From: Streptomyces narbonensis
Lineage (GTDB): Bacteria; Actinomycetota; Actinomycetes; Streptomycetales; Streptomycetaceae
Assembly: GCF_014649015.1 (NCBI RefSeq)
Contig: NZ_BMSF01000002.1
Location: forward strand, 310,001-374,000
Reading direction: 5' to 3'
Length of the DNA: 64,000 nucleotides
The notes beneath the pieces are model-generated. The model ran no database searches. It was given only the letters and a program-made list of their open reading frames with translations, and was not told where the DNA came from. The translations under genes were made by a program, and so were the position numbers. Shown here piece by piece: positions 18,120 to 26,352 of this stretch (positions are counted from its first letter, which is position 1; each line of letters starts with the position of its first letter).

Positions 18120-19080
18120 CCCGTACGAGCACCGCGCCCGCGTCCGTCCACTCGTACAGCACCGAGCGGCCCGCCCGCGCACGCCGCACGAGCCCGGCGT
18201 CGAGCAGCACCTTCAGGTGCCGGCCCACCGAACCGAGGCCCTGCCCGGTCAGCGCCACCAACTGGCTGGTGGACAGCGGCGATCCGAGGCGTACGAGCAC
18301 GCCGGCGCGCGCCGGTCCGAGCAGCGTGCCGAGCGCCTCGGGCACGACCGGTCCCGCCCTGTCGGCCAGAACTCCCGTGCAGGGATAGACGATCGCGCTC
18401 CGCTCCGTCCCCTCCCACGAGACCCAGCCGGTCGCGGGTGTCACCGGGACGAGCAGCAGCCTCCCCTTCAGGATGGAACGCGCCGGATAGTCACGGGTGT
18501 TGACCTGGAGCCGCCCGTTGCCGAGCCAGCGCATCCTGCCCGGGCACAACTCGTCGAGCGCCGCGGCCCAGCCGTCCCGGCTCAGACGGGCCGTCCGCGC
18601 CGTCACGTCGGCCTCCAGGATCCGCCGCCGCCGCGCCCACTCCGGCAGCACCGTCTCCCGCCACACCCAGCCGAGCACCCCCGCGAGCCGCTCCGGCAGG
18701 TCACGCGCCGAGCGCAGCGGCTCCGGCACCGGTCCGCCGACCGCGACCGCCAACTGGTCCACGGCATCGGCCGGTTCGGTCGCGAGGACCGCCTCGACCT
18801 CCTCCTCGAAGGTCCGCTCGCGGTCGCCCTGCGGGGTGGGGGTGAGGAAGTCCGCGTTCCAGGTGGGGCCGATGGCCGCCCGCACCAGCAGCGCGTCGAG
18901 CGGTTCGGCCGCGAGCCGCCCGCGGTAGGCGGGCAGATGCCGGTCGAGCCAGGCCCGCTCGCCCGGGTGCGTCGACGCCCCGGCGTGCAGCGTCTTGAGC
19001 GAGGCGACCGTCTCGGCGAGCGGCGAGAACACGAACGCGCTCCCCGCCAGGGTGTCCGTACCGATCTGCCACCAGCCCAT
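18109..19080 (-). CDS. ArsR-type winged-helix regulator with DUF5937-like N-terminus
   Basis: 323 residues. The first 220 or so form an unclassified domain (LAGSAFVFSPLAETVASLKTLH ... PTWNADFLTP). The C-terminal 75 are a classic ArsR winged helix (LSTSQLVALTGQGLGSVGRHLKVLLDAGLVRRARAGRSVLYEWTDAG). No metal-binding Cys pair is visible, so a metal is an unlikely effector. It is divergent from an MFS transporter, and a perfect palindrome overlaps its own ribosome site and ATG. It is probably an autorepressor of the exporter pair. Confidence 0.85.
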   Translation of the reverse strand: MGWWQIGTDTLAGSAFVFSPLAETVASLKTLHAGASTHPGERAWLDRHLPAYRGRLAAEPLDALLVRAAIGPTWNADFLTPTPQGDRERTFEEEVEAVLATEPADAVDQLAVAVGGPVPEPLRSARDLPERLAGVLGWVWRETVLPEWARRRRILEADVTARTARLSRDGWAAALDELCPGRMRWLGNGRLQVNTRDYPARSILKGRLLLVPVTPATGWVSWEGTERSAIVYPCTGVLADRAGPVVPEALGTLLGPARAGVLVRLGSPLSTSQLVALTGQGLGSVGRHLKVLLDAGLVRRARAGRSVLYEWTDAGAVLVRAQR

Positions 19081-19102
19081 GTTTCGCCTCCCGGCGAAAC
19101 AT
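19079..19102. promoter_or_regulatory. Operator between ArsR-type regulator and MFS gene
   Basis: Perfect inverted repeat ATGTTTCGCC-TCCC-GGCGAAACAT (10-bp arms). On the minus strand it contains both the GGGAGG ribosome site and the start codon of the regulator. On the plus strand it lies 36 bp before the MFS start. Position and symmetry suggest the regulator's own binding site. Confidence 0.65.
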
Positions 19103-19137
19103 TACCGGTGGTCGAGGCACTCACCGAGACTCCCCGC

Positions 19138-20373
19138 ATGCCCCGCTACCGCGACCTGTTCCGCACCCCCGAGTTCACCCCGCTCTTCCTCACCGGCTCC
19201 GCCCACGTCGCCGCCCAGACCGTGGCAGGGCTCGGGCTCGCCACGCTCGTCTTCCGCGCGACCGGCTCCCCGCTCCTCTCCGCCCTGGCGCTCTTCGGGC
19301 CCTCGCTCGCCCAGCTGATCGGCGCCACCACCCTGCTCTCGGCCGCCGACCGGCTGCCGCCGCGCGCCGCGCTCGCCGGGATCGCGCTCTTCTTCGCCCT
19401 GGGCACCGCGGTCCTCGCGGTCCCCGGCCTGCCCACCTGGGCGGTCTTCGGGATCCTGCTCGCCGAAGGGCTCGCGGCCTCGCTCGGCGGAGGTGTGCGC
19501 CACGGGCTCCTGAACGAGATCCTCGCCCGCGAGGACTACCTCCTCGGGCGCTCGGTCATGAACATGGCCTCCGGTATCTGGCAGATCATCGGCTTCGCCA
19601 CCGGCGGCGTCCTCGTCACCCTGCTCTCGCCGCGCGGCACGGTCCTCGTGGGCGCCGGCCTCTACCTCGCCGCCGCGCTCCTCTCCCGCCTCGGCCTCGG
19701 CGAGCGACCGCCCCGCGCCGCCGGCCGGGCCTCGGTCGCCGAGACCTGGCGCACCAACCGGCGGCTGCTCTCCTCGCCCGCCCGCCTCCGCTGCTACCTC
19801 GCCCTGTGGGTGCCCAACGGGCTGGTCGTCGGCTGCGAGTCGCTCTTCGTCCCGTACGCCCCCGAGCGCGCCGGGCTCCTCTTCGCCTGCGGCGCGCTCG
19901 GGATGCTGGCCGGGGACGTGGCCGTCGGCCGCTTCGTACCGGCAGGGCTGCGCGGCCGGATCCGCTTCCCGCTCCAGGCGCTGCTCGCGGCCCCGTTCCT
20001 GCTCTTCGCCCTCGACCCCGGGCTGCCGGTGGTGCTGGTGCTCGTGACCGTCTCGGCCGTCGGGTTCGGGGCGAGCCTGCTGCACCAGGAGCGGCTGATG
20101 GCCCTGGTGCCGACGGAGCTGAGCGGTCACGCGCTCGGGCTGCACACCTCCGGGATGCTGGCCCTCCAGGGTCTGAGCGCGTCGCTCGCGGGCACCCTCG
20201 CCCAGTTCACGTCGCCGCGTACGGGGATGGTGGTCCTCGCCCTCGCCTCGCTCACCGTGACCCTGGCGCTCGCCAGGGCCGACCGGAGGACCGACGGGCC
20301 GGTACTCCCTACCGAGGCGCCGTCGAGCGCATCACGACCGTCTGTTCGCACGGGCCGTCGGCGAACAGCTTGA
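19138..20373 (+). CDS. MFS transporter
   Basis: A 411-residue major facilitator protein with about 12 hydrophobic segments, from FLTGSAHVAAQTVAGLGLATLVF to GMVVLALASLTVTLALA. It keeps the internal pattern of drug/metabolite exporters paired with DUF5937/ArsR regulators. An upstream in-frame GTG near 19109 is possible, but the ATG at 19138 gives a standard short N-terminus (MPRYRDLFRTPEF). The tail after the last helix is short and basic. Substrate unknown; expression is probably controlled by the divergent regulator. Confidence 0.85.
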   Translation: MPRYRDLFRTPEFTPLFLTGSAHVAAQTVAGLGLATLVFRATGSPLLSALALFGPSLAQLIGATTLLSAADRLPPRAALAGIALFFALGTAVLAVPGLPTWAVFGILLAEGLAASLGGGVRHGLLNEILAREDYLLGRSVMNMASGIWQIIGFATGGVLVTLLSPRGTVLVGAGLYLAAALLSRLGLGERPPRAAGRASVAETWRTNRRLLSSPARLRCYLALWVPNGLVVGCESLFVPYAPERAGLLFACGALGMLAGDVAVGRFVPAGLRGRIRFPLQALLAAPFLLFALDPGLPVVLVLVTVSAVGFGASLLHQERLMALVPTELSGHALGLHTSGMLALQGLSASLAGTLAQFTSPRTGMVVLALASLTVTLALARADRRTDGPVLPTEAPSSASRPSVRTGRRRTA

Positions 20374-20974
20374 GCGCCTCCATCTCGTCCTTGTCGACGG
20401 AGAGCCCCCAGCGCAGCTTGGTGCTCACCCACTCGCCGACGTACCGGCAGTACCGGGCGGAGTCCTCCGGCACCCACTCGGCGGGGTCGCGCCCGGCCTT
20501 CTCCTTCTGGCTGCGGGCGGTGACGGCGACCAGTGTCGCGGCGGCACCCTGGTCGTTGGCGTACTGCTCGCGCCGGGCGGCCGTCCAGCCGGAGGCCCCC
20601 GACTGCCAGGCCTCCTCCAGCGCGACGACGTGGTCGACGCGGAGCAGGCCCGGGTCGGAGACGCTCTGGCCGTCGTAGTACGAGGTCCACCGGCCCCCGG
20701 TCAGTGCGCAGTCCTTCCCGGACTTCGGGGCGTCCTCCGCTTCGGCGAGGAGGACCTCGGAGCGGGTGTCGCAGCCGTCCGCCGCGTCCAGTCCCTGGTT
20801 CCAATGGGCGAAGGCCGACTCCTGGTAGCCGTCCGGGTCCTCGGAGGCCTCGGTGAGCTCGGCGAGCGCGTCGGGGAAGAGGACGACGCCGGCGGAGAGC
20901 GCGGGGGAAGGGACGACGAGCGGGGACAGGATCAGGGCGAGCGGTGCGAGACCGCGCATCAGGTTCTTGATCAT
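20309..20974 (-). CDS. Secreted HNH-family (DUF1524-like) endonuclease
   Basis: 221 residues with a signal peptide (MIKNLMRGLAPLALILSPLVVPSPALSAG). The catalytic core LLRVDHVVALEEAWQSGASGW ... RREQYANDQ is the HNH/DUF1524 motif seen in secreted Streptomyces nucleases. Cys residues (DGCDT, GKDCALTGG, ARYCRYV, PCEQT) suggest disulfides. Likely an extracellular nuclease for nucleic-acid scavenging, which would suit the neighbouring purine catabolism. The ATG at 20974 lacks a clear ribosome site; an internal ATG at 20956 is an alternative. Its 3' end overlaps the MFS gene on the other strand. Confidence 0.85.
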   Translation of the reverse strand: MIKNLMRGLAPLALILSPLVVPSPALSAGVVLFPDALAELTEASEDPDGYQESAFAHWNQGLDAADGCDTRSEVLLAEAEDAPKSGKDCALTGGRWTSYYDGQSVSDPGLLRVDHVVALEEAWQSGASGWTAARREQYANDQGAAATLVAVTARSQKEKAGRDPAEWVPEDSARYCRYVGEWVSTKLRWGLSVDKDEMEALKLFADGPCEQTVVMRSTAPR

Positions 20975-21396
20975 GTACCAGTGGATAGCGCCGGCGACGG
21001 GGCGCGCGGGGAGAGGATCGCGGTGCGTTCCTCCGTGCGGGTGCGGATCTTCACCGCAGAAACGATGCGCTGGGCGTCCGTACGTCCGGAGATACAAGAA
21101 GAGCGTGGAACCAGGGACCGTAAACCTGGTTCCACGCTCTCCCGTTGTACCCGTCCGACGGCACGAGGCTGGCGCGACAGGACGTTCGCGCCGCCGGACG
21201 GAGTCTTGGGGTCTCTCTGGGGGGAGGTGCTGGGCGATAGGACCGCGGCGGCGGCGACGGGCGTGCCGGTTGTCCTCTTCTTTCAGGTCAAGAAGAGGGC
21301 CCGACGCCCTTACCACCGCACTGGCTCGACGCCGCCGCGGTCCTCACGCTTGTCCGGTCCGCCGACCACCCCTCATCCGGGCCGGCGATCCGGACC
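20975..21396. other. Non-coding gap with hairpins between HNH gene and catalase
   Basis: About 480 bases separate the two minus-strand genes. Apart from two strong hairpins (listed separately), CTCTTCTT-N7-AAGAAGAG near 21276-21298 is another perfect inverted repeat. No gene with a ribosome site was seen. A promoter for the HNH gene should lie near 20980-21060, but no convincing -35/-10 pair stands out. Confidence 0.5.
21101..21139 (-). terminator. 15-bp perfect hairpin
   Basis: GAGCGTGGAACCAGG and its exact complement with a 9-base loop. Read on the minus strand it is followed by TTCTTGTAT, so it fits a terminator for transcripts coming from the catalase side. Confidence 0.7.
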
Positions 21397-21432
21397 GCGT
21401 ACGGCACTGACCTCCCGTCAGGAGCCGTACGC
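21397..21432 (-). terminator. Hairpin directly after catalase
   Basis: Nested inverted repeats: GCGTACGGC/GCCGTACGC outside and CTGAC/GTCAG inside, starting 22 bases after the catalase stop. Probable primary terminator, backed up by the hairpin at 21101-21139. Confidence 0.65.
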
Positions 21433-21453
21433 AGTCTGGGTGCTGCTGTTGGG

Positions 21454-22911
21454 TCAGTCCTCGCGCAGGGCGCGGACCGCCTCGGCCACGCGCTTGCCGT
21501 AGTCCGCGTCGGCGGCGGCGAAGTGCGCGAGGTTCTTCTCGATGACGTCCTCGCGGGACACCTGGGAGAGACCGCCGGCGATGTTGGCGATCAGGCGCTT
21601 CTTCTCGTCCTCGGACATCAGGCGGTAGAGCTCGCCGGCCTGGAAGAAGTCGTCGTCCTTGGTGTGCGCGGGCGCCTCGTGGGTGCCGGTCCAGCCGTGG
21701 ATCGCGAGCGGCGCGGAGAGCGCGGCGTCGGTCTGGGCCGGGCCCTGGTACGAGTTGGGCTCGTAGTTCTTGTCGTGGCGCGAGCCGTTGCGCAGCGCCA
21801 TGGCGCCGTCGCGGCCGTAGTTCTCGGCCGTGGTCGCCTTGGGGGCGTTGACCGGCAGCAGGGTGTGGTTCACGCCCAGGCGGTAGCGGTGGGCGTCCGC
21901 GTAGGCGAAGAGACGGCCCTGGAGCATCTTGTCCGGCGAGGGACCGATGCCGGGGACGAAGTTGTTGGGGGAGAAGGCGGCCTGCTCGACCTCGGCGAAG
22001 ACGTTCTCCGGGTTGCGGTCGAGGACCAGGCGGCCCACGCGCTGGAGCGGGTAGTCGCTGTGCGGCCACACCTTGGTGAGGTCGAACGGGTTGAAGCGGT
22101 ACTCCGCGGCCTCGGCGGCCGGCATGATCTGGACGTAGAGGGTCCAGCTCGGGTTCACACCGCGCTCGATGGCCTGGAGCAGGTCGGTCTGGTGCGAGTT
22201 CGCGTCCTTGCCGACGAGCTCGGCGGCCTGGTCGGCGGAGAGGCTGCGGATGCCCTGGTTCGTCTTGAAGTGGTACTTGACGAAGAAGGCCTCGCCCGCC
22301 TCGTTGGTCCACTGGTAGGTGTGCGAGCCGTAGCCGTTCATGTGGCGGTACGAGGCGGGGATGCCGCGGTCGCCCATGAGCCAGGTGATCTGGTGCGTCG
22401 CCTCGGGGGCGTGCGCCCAGAAGTCCCAGACGTTGTCCGCCTCCTGCTTGCCCGTGAAGGGGTCGCGCTTCTGGGAGTGGATGAAGTCGGGGAACTTGAT
22501 CGGGTCCTTGATGAAGAACACCGGGGTGTTGTTGCCGACGAGGTCGTAGTTGCCCTCTTCGGTGTAGAACTTCAGGGCGAAGCCGCGGGGGTCGCGCACC
22601 GCGTCCGCGCCGCCGAGCGAGTCGGCCACGGTGGAGAAGCGGAGGAAGGTCTCGGTCTTCTTGCCGACCTCTCCGAGGAAGTCCGCCTTGGTGTACGCGG
22701 TGACGTCGTCGGTCACCTCGAAGTAGCCGTACGCACCGGAACCGCGGGCGTGGACCACGCGCTCCGGGATCCGCTCACGGTTGAAGCGCGCGAGCTTCTC
22801 CAGCAGGTGCTGGTCCTGGAGGAGGATGGGGCCACCGACGCCGGCGGTGGCGGAGTTCTGGTTGTCGGCGACGGGGGCGCCGGACTCGGTCGTAAGCACG
22901 CGCTTCGACAT
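21454..22911 (-). CDS. katA: Monofunctional heme catalase
   Basis: A 485-residue small-subunit (clade 3-like) catalase that dismutates H2O2. The active-site His54 lies in [17 protein letters not shown], the distal Asn in [12 protein letters not shown], and the proximal heme-ligand Tyr in [15 protein letters not shown]. The NADPH-binding and wrapping regions are complete. The promoter (22958-23001) is almost identical to the uraD promoter about 3 kb away. Together with its place between gcl and glxR, this suggests that its job is to remove peroxide made by urate oxidase. The symbol follows family usage only. Confidence 0.95.
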   Translation of the reverse strand: MSKRVLTTESGAPVADNQNSATAGVGGPILLQDQHLLEKLARFNRERIPERVVHARGSGAYGYFEVTDDVTAYTKADFLGEVGKKTETFLRFSTVADSLGGADAVRDPRGFALKFYTEEGNYDLVGNNTPVFFIKDPIKFPDFIHSQKRDPFTGKQEADNVWDFWAHAPEATHQITWLMGDRGIPASYRHMNGYGSHTYQWTNEAGEAFFVKYHFKTNQGIRSLSADQAAELVGKDANSHQTDLLQAIERGVNPSWTLYVQIMPAAEAAEYRFNPFDLTKVWPHSDYPLQRVGRLVLDRNPENVFAEVEQAAFSPNNFVPGIGPSPDKMLQGRLFAYADAHRYRLGVNHTLLPVNAPKATTAENYGRDGAMALRNGSRHDKNYEPNSYQGPAQTDAALSAPLAIHGWTGTHEAPAHTKDDDFFQAGELYRLMSEDEKKRLIANIAGGLSQVSREDVIEKNLAHFAAADADYGKRVAEAVRALRED

Positions 22912-22957
22912 CGTGACCTTCCGTACGGGAGCTGCACTGCTGGCTGGGGTGCTCTGG

Positions 22958-23001
22958 AGCGTAAATTCGCTCGGAACACGACGTCAACAGTTTGTTGAAA
23001 A
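22958..23001 (-). promoter_or_regulatory. Catalase promoter with TCAACA/TGTTGA palindrome
   Basis: On the minus strand, -35 TTGACG (22982-22987), an 18-bp spacer and TACGCT (22958-22963). A perfect palindrome TCAACAAACTGTTGA (22984-22998) overlaps the -35. Bases 22975-23001 match the uraD promoter (25736-25762) at 26 of 27 positions, with the difference at the palindrome centre. A common regulator is very likely. Confidence 0.75.
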
Positions 23002-23127
23002 TGAAGTGTGGTGTTCCGATCGGCGGCGACGCCTGGGCGCGACAGGACAGGTGTCAGCGCCGCCGCCGACCGGAATTCAGGGGCCCCGGTGAAGGGGCTG
23101 GGCCCGGCCCGTAGGCGGGCCGCGGGA

Positions 23128-24018
23128 TCAGACCTGCTGGCCGGAGAGGCGCTCGACGGCGCGCAGCAGGGCCGAGTGGTCCAGGCCGCCGTCACCCTGC
23201 GCACGCAGGGACGCGACGAGCTGGGCGACGACCGCGCCGACCGGGAGGGCCGCGCCGACGTTGCGGGCGGCGTCGGTGACGATGCCCATGTCCTTGTGGT
23301 GGAGGTCGATCCGGAAGCCGGGCTTGAAGTCCCGGTTCAGGAAGTTGTCCTTCTTGCGGGTCAGGACCGTGGAGCCGGCCAGACCGCCGTTGAGGACGTC
23401 CAGGGCGGCCTGGAGGTTCACGCCGGACTTCTCGAGGAAGACGACGGCCTCGGCGCAGGCCTGGATGTTGACCGCGACGATGAGCTGGTTGGCGGCCTTC
23501 ACCGTCTGGCCGGAGCCGTGCGGACCGCAGAGCACGATGGTCTTGCCGAGGGTCTCCAGGATCGGGAGGGCCTCGTCGAAGTCGGCCTGCTCGCCACCGA
23601 CCATGATCGAGAGCACGGCCTCGATCGCGCCGGCCTCGCCGCCGGACACCGGGGCGTCGATGACGCGGATGCCCTTCTCGGCGGCGTTCTTCGCGAGGTC
23701 GACCGAGGTCTGCGGGGTGATCGACGACATGTCGACGATCAGCGCGCCCTGCTTGGCGTTCTCCAGGATGCCGGCGGGGCCGTAGGAGATGGCTTCGACC
23801 TGCGGGGAGGCGGGCACCATCGTGATGATGACGTCGGCTTCCTTGACGGCCTCGGCGATCGACGCGGCGGAGGTGCCGCCGGCCGCGGTGAGGCGGTCCA
23901 GCTTGTCCTGCTCCAGCGTGAAGCCGGTGACGGAGTAGCCGGCCTTGATCAGGTTCTCGGACATGGGGGAGCCCATGATGCCGAGGCCGATCCAAGCGAT
24001 CTTGGGAAGGTTGCTCAT
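23128..24018 (-). CDS. glxR: 2-hydroxy-3-oxopropionate (tartronate semialdehyde) reductase
   Basis: A 296-residue beta-hydroxyacid dehydrogenase that reduces tartronate semialdehyde to D-glycerate. The Rossmann motif is IAWIGLGIMGSPMSENLIKAGY, the substrate loop is DAPVSGGEAGA, the catalytic Lys lies in GSGQTVKAANQLIVA, and the C-terminal helical domain ends DHSALLRAVERLSG. The ATG at 24018 has GAGAGG upstream; an in-frame TTG at 24033 is less likely. It lies 45 bases downstream of hyi and is surely co-transcribed with it. Confidence 0.95.
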   Translation of the reverse strand: MSNLPKIAWIGLGIMGSPMSENLIKAGYSVTGFTLEQDKLDRLTAAGGTSAASIAEAVKEADVIITMVPASPQVEAISYGPAGILENAKQGALIVDMSSITPQTSVDLAKNAAEKGIRVIDAPVSGGEAGAIEAVLSIMVGGEQADFDEALPILETLGKTIVLCGPHGSGQTVKAANQLIVAVNIQACAEAVVFLEKSGVNLQAALDVLNGGLAGSTVLTRKKDNFLNRDFKPGFRIDLHHKDMGIVTDAARNVGAALPVGAVVAQLVASLRAQGDGGLDHSALLRAVERLSGQQV

Positions 24019-24063
24019 GAGGGTGCCTCTCAAAACAAGGTGGTACGGGGGAGGAGTCGCTGG

Positions 24064-24897
24064 TCAGCGGGCCGGGCGGGCCTCGGCCGGGAGCCACTCG
24101 AAGGAGGCGGCGGCGTCGGCGGCCTTGTACTCCAGGCCGACCCAGCCGTCGTAACCGGCCTTCTTGAGCTCGTCGAGGAGCTGCTCCAGGGGGAGCTCGC
24201 CGGTGCCCGGCGCGCCGCGGCCCGGGTTGTCCGCGATCTGGACGTGGCCGGTCTTGGCCGCGTACTCCGCGATGACCTGGCTGACGTCCTCGCCGTTCAT
24301 CGACAGGTGGTAGATGTCGAGGAGGAACTTGGCGTTGCCGAGCCCGGTCGCCTCGTTGACCTTGTCGATGACCTCGATCGCGGAGGGGGCGCTCACCAGC
24401 GGGTAGAGCGGCGACTCCGGCTTGTTCAGGGTCTCGATCAGCAGGATCGCGCCGACGCGGTCGGCGGCCCTGGCGGCCAGGACCAGGTTCTCCAGGGCGA
24501 GGGTGTCCTGGATCGCCGGGTCCACGCCCTCGACGCGGTTGCCGTAGAGCGCGTTGAGCGCCTTGCAGCCGACCGAGGCGGCGAAGTCCGCGGCGACGTC
24601 GATGTTGGCCCGGAAGCGCTCGGACTCCTCACCGGGCACCGAAACCGCGCCGCGGTCCGGGCCGGGGAGCTGTCCGGCGTAGAAGTTCAGGCCCACCAGC
24701 TGGGTGCCGGCGTCCTCAAGGGCTTTCTTGAGGGCGTCGAGCTCGCTCTGCTCGGGGGTGGCGGTGTCGATCCAGGGCCACCACAGCTCGACCGCGGTGA
24801 AGCCCGCCGCGGCGGCGGCCGCGGGGCGCTCCAGGAGCGGGAGTTCCGTGAAGAGGATCGACAGGTTCACATCGAAGCGCTGGTCCGTGTATCCCAT
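24064..24897 (-). CDS. hyi: Hydroxypyruvate isomerase
   Basis: A 277-residue TIM-barrel sugar isomerase of the Hyi family, converting hydroxypyruvate and tartronate semialdehyde. Seen: RFDVNLSILFTELPLLERPAAAAAAGF (first strand/helix), AVELWWPW, VGLNFYAGQLPGPDRG, LLIETLNKPESP, FLLDIYHLSMNGEDV and GHVQIADNPGRGAPGTGEL, carrying the catalytic Glu/His/Asp residues. First gene of hyi-glxR. Two AllR-type operators stand 15-50 bp upstream of its ATG. Confidence 0.93.
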   Translation of the reverse strand: MGYTDQRFDVNLSILFTELPLLERPAAAAAAGFTAVELWWPWIDTATPEQSELDALKKALEDAGTQLVGLNFYAGQLPGPDRGAVSVPGEESERFRANIDVAADFAASVGCKALNALYGNRVEGVDPAIQDTLALENLVLAARAADRVGAILLIETLNKPESPLYPLVSAPSAIEVIDKVNEATGLGNAKFLLDIYHLSMNGEDVSQVIAEYAAKTGHVQIADNPGRGAPGTGELPLEQLLDELKKAGYDGWVGLEYKAADAAASFEWLPAEARPAR

Positions 24898-24912
24898 GAG
24901 GGGCGGCGCTCC

Positions 24913-24977
24913 TTCCGTATCGCGGAAGTAAGTTTCTGTCTGACGGAATGTTGCAAGGGGGTTGCCTCAGTTGTCAA
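24913..24977 (-). promoter_or_regulatory. hyi-glxR promoter with paired AllR-type operators
   Basis: Reading the minus strand: -35 TTGACA (24972-24977), 18 bp, CAACAT (24948-24953), then operators TTCCGTCAGACAGAA (24934-24948) and TTCCGCGATACGGAA (24913-24927). Centres are 21 bp apart, as at gcl. Operator 1 begins on the last base of the -10 box, which implies repression. Confidence 0.75.
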
Positions 24978-25034
24978 GAGGTCCTCGCAGGTCCGGGGCT
25001 CCCGTACGCCGGGACGGGGCCGTACTTTGGGTCC

Positions 25035-25289
25035 ATGGTGCGTTTGAGAGTGGAGTTCACGACCGAGCCGTTCGACCTCGATGAGGCGCCGGCGCACGCG
25101 GTCGTGGCCCGAGAGGTCATCCAGTCGGCCGAACTGGACGCGGTCGACGTCGGCCCCTTCGGCAACACCGCGGAAGGCGGTACCGATGAGGTGCTCACCG
25201 CGGTCGACGCGCTGCTGCGCAGATCGCTCGCAGCCGGTGCCACCCGGGTCTCGCTCCAGGTGAATGTGATCGGGGAGGGCGAGAAGTGA
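25035..25289 (+). CDS. MTH1187/YqgV-like thiamine-binding family protein
   Basis: A small 84-residue alpha/beta protein: RLRVEFTTEPFDLDEAPAHA, then PFGNTAEGGTDEVLTAVDALLRRSLAAGATRVSLQVNVIGE. The fold and motifs fit the MTH1187/YkoF family of small ferredoxin-like proteins, some of which bind thiamine. A TACTTT box ends six bases before the ATG, so it is probably leaderless. Its stop overlaps the GTG of the next gene by four bases. The role in this locus is unknown. Confidence 0.6.
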   Translation: MVRLRVEFTTEPFDLDEAPAHAVVAREVIQSAELDAVDVGPFGNTAEGGTDEVLTAVDALLRRSLAAGATRVSLQVNVIGEGEK

Positions 25290-25672
25290 CCGAACATCCG
25301 CTGGTCGCGGCAGTGAAGCCGCTGGTCGACGCCATGGGCGCGGAGCTGCTGGGCCCCGCCCAGGCGGAAGCCGACGACGTCGTCCTCTCCTGGGAGGGCG
25401 AGGACGTGCTCGCCGTGCGGCTGCCGCAGCTCTCGGATTCGCTGGACCACATCCTCGCGGCGATGGAAAGACGGCACGGGATGCCGTTGGCCGAACTCGA
25501 CCGCAAGGCGAAGCAGGAAGCGGTGCGTCATCTGGAGGCACGCGGTGCCTTCTCAGTGCGCCATGGGGTGGAGACGGTGGCGGGGGCGCTGGGTGTCAGC
25601 CGCTTCACCGTGTACAACTACCTGAACAGGGAGACCGCCCTGAGCAGGGAAAAGGCCGCCGAGAGCAGCTAG
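25286..25672 (+). CDS. Small HTH_22 (YheO/DauR-type) regulator
   Basis: 128 residues. The C-terminal half EAVRHLEARGAFSVRHGVETVAGALGVSRFTVYNYLNRE matches the HTH_22 domain of YheO/DauR-type regulators, which normally follows a PAS_6 domain. Here the N-terminal 60 residues (ALVDAMGAELLGPAQAEADDVVLSWEGEDVLAVRLP) are too short for that domain. It lies translationally coupled to the upstream small gene and directly before uraD-pucM-pucL. This makes it a candidate regulator of the uricolytic operon, by position only. Confidence 0.7.
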   Translation: MTEHPLVAAVKPLVDAMGAELLGPAQAEADDVVLSWEGEDVLAVRLPQLSDSLDHILAAMERRHGMPLAELDRKAKQEAVRHLEARGAFSVRHGVETVAGALGVSRFTVYNYLNRETALSREKAAESS

Positions 25673-25690
25673 TTGATCTTGATTGGCCGG

Positions 25691-25724
25691 AAGCCGTCGT
25701 CCAGATGTCGGGACGACGGCTTTT
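25691..25724 (+). terminator. Intrinsic terminator before uraD
   Basis: 12-bp stem AAGCCGTCGTCC / GGACGACGGCTT with an 8-base loop and a trailing TTTTGTG. One of the few hairpins here with a T-run. It separates the HTH_22 gene from the uraD promoter. Confidence 0.85.
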
Positions 25725-25735
25725 GTGTGGCCGAC

Positions 25736-25779
25736 TTTTCAACAAAGTGTTGACGTCGTGTTGTGGAGGGCGTTAGCTA
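25736..25779 (+). promoter_or_regulatory. uraD-pucM-pucL promoter with TCAACA/TGTTGA palindrome
   Basis: Palindrome TCAACAAAGTGTTGA (25739-25753) overlaps -35 TTGACG (25750-25755); an 18-bp spacer leads to TAGCTA (25774-25779). The 27 bases 25736-25762 differ from the catalase promoter at one central position only. No TTCC-N7-GGAA site is present, so this operon seems to answer to a different regulator from gcl/hyi. Confidence 0.75.
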
Positions 25780-25827
25780 TCCGCAGCCCGTCCGACGCAC
25801 AGCGAAAAACAGCCACGGAGGCTTCCC

Positions 25828-26352
25828 GTGACTTCAGGTACGACTCCGGGTCTCACCCGGTTCAACACCTCGGCGGACAGCGAGGCCCTCGCCGCGCTCC
25901 ACGAGGTGTGCTCCAGCTCGGCGTGGGGGAGCAAACTGCTCGCCCAGCGCCCATACGCCACCGCCGAAGCCCTCTTCCTCGCCAGCGACGCCGCCATGGC
26001 CGAGCTGACCACCGAGGATCTGGCCGACGCGATGGCGGGCCACCCGCCGATCGGTCGTCCGAAGGCAGGGGACCCGACCTCCTCCCGCGAGCAGAGCGGG
26101 ATGGCCGGCGCCTCCGCGGAGCTCAAGGCCGAGATGCTCGAACTCAACCTGGCCTACCAGGACAAGTTCGGTCATGTCTTCCTCATCTGCGCCACCGGCA
26201 GGACCGGCGAGCAGATGCGCGACGCGGTCCGGGAGCGGATCGGCAACTCGCCCGAGACGGAGCGGGAGATCGTCCGCACCGAACTGGGCAAGATCAACCG
26301 CATCCGGCTGACCCGTCTCGTAGAGACCTCCGAGGAAGAGAACTCCGCATGA
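25828..26352 (+). CDS. uraD: 2-oxo-4-hydroxy-4-carboxy-5-ureidoimidazoline (OHCU) decarboxylase
   Basis: A 174-residue all-helical enzyme that decarboxylates OHCU to (S)-allantoin, the last step after urate oxidase and HIU hydrolase. The catalytic His is in MAGHPPIGRP, followed by SREQSGM and ELNLAYQDKFGHVFLICATGRT (the family F-G-x-x-F-L/I motif). GTG start with GGAGG at a proper distance. Its stop overlaps the pucM start (ATGA). First gene of uraD-pucM-pucL. Confidence 0.95.
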   Translation: MTSGTTPGLTRFNTSADSEALAALHEVCSSSAWGSKLLAQRPYATAEALFLASDAAMAELTTEDLADAMAGHPPIGRPKAGDPTSSREQSGMAGASAELKAEMLELNLAYQDKFGHVFLICATGRTGEQMRDAVRERIGNSPETEREIVRTELGKINRIRLTRLVETSEEENSA

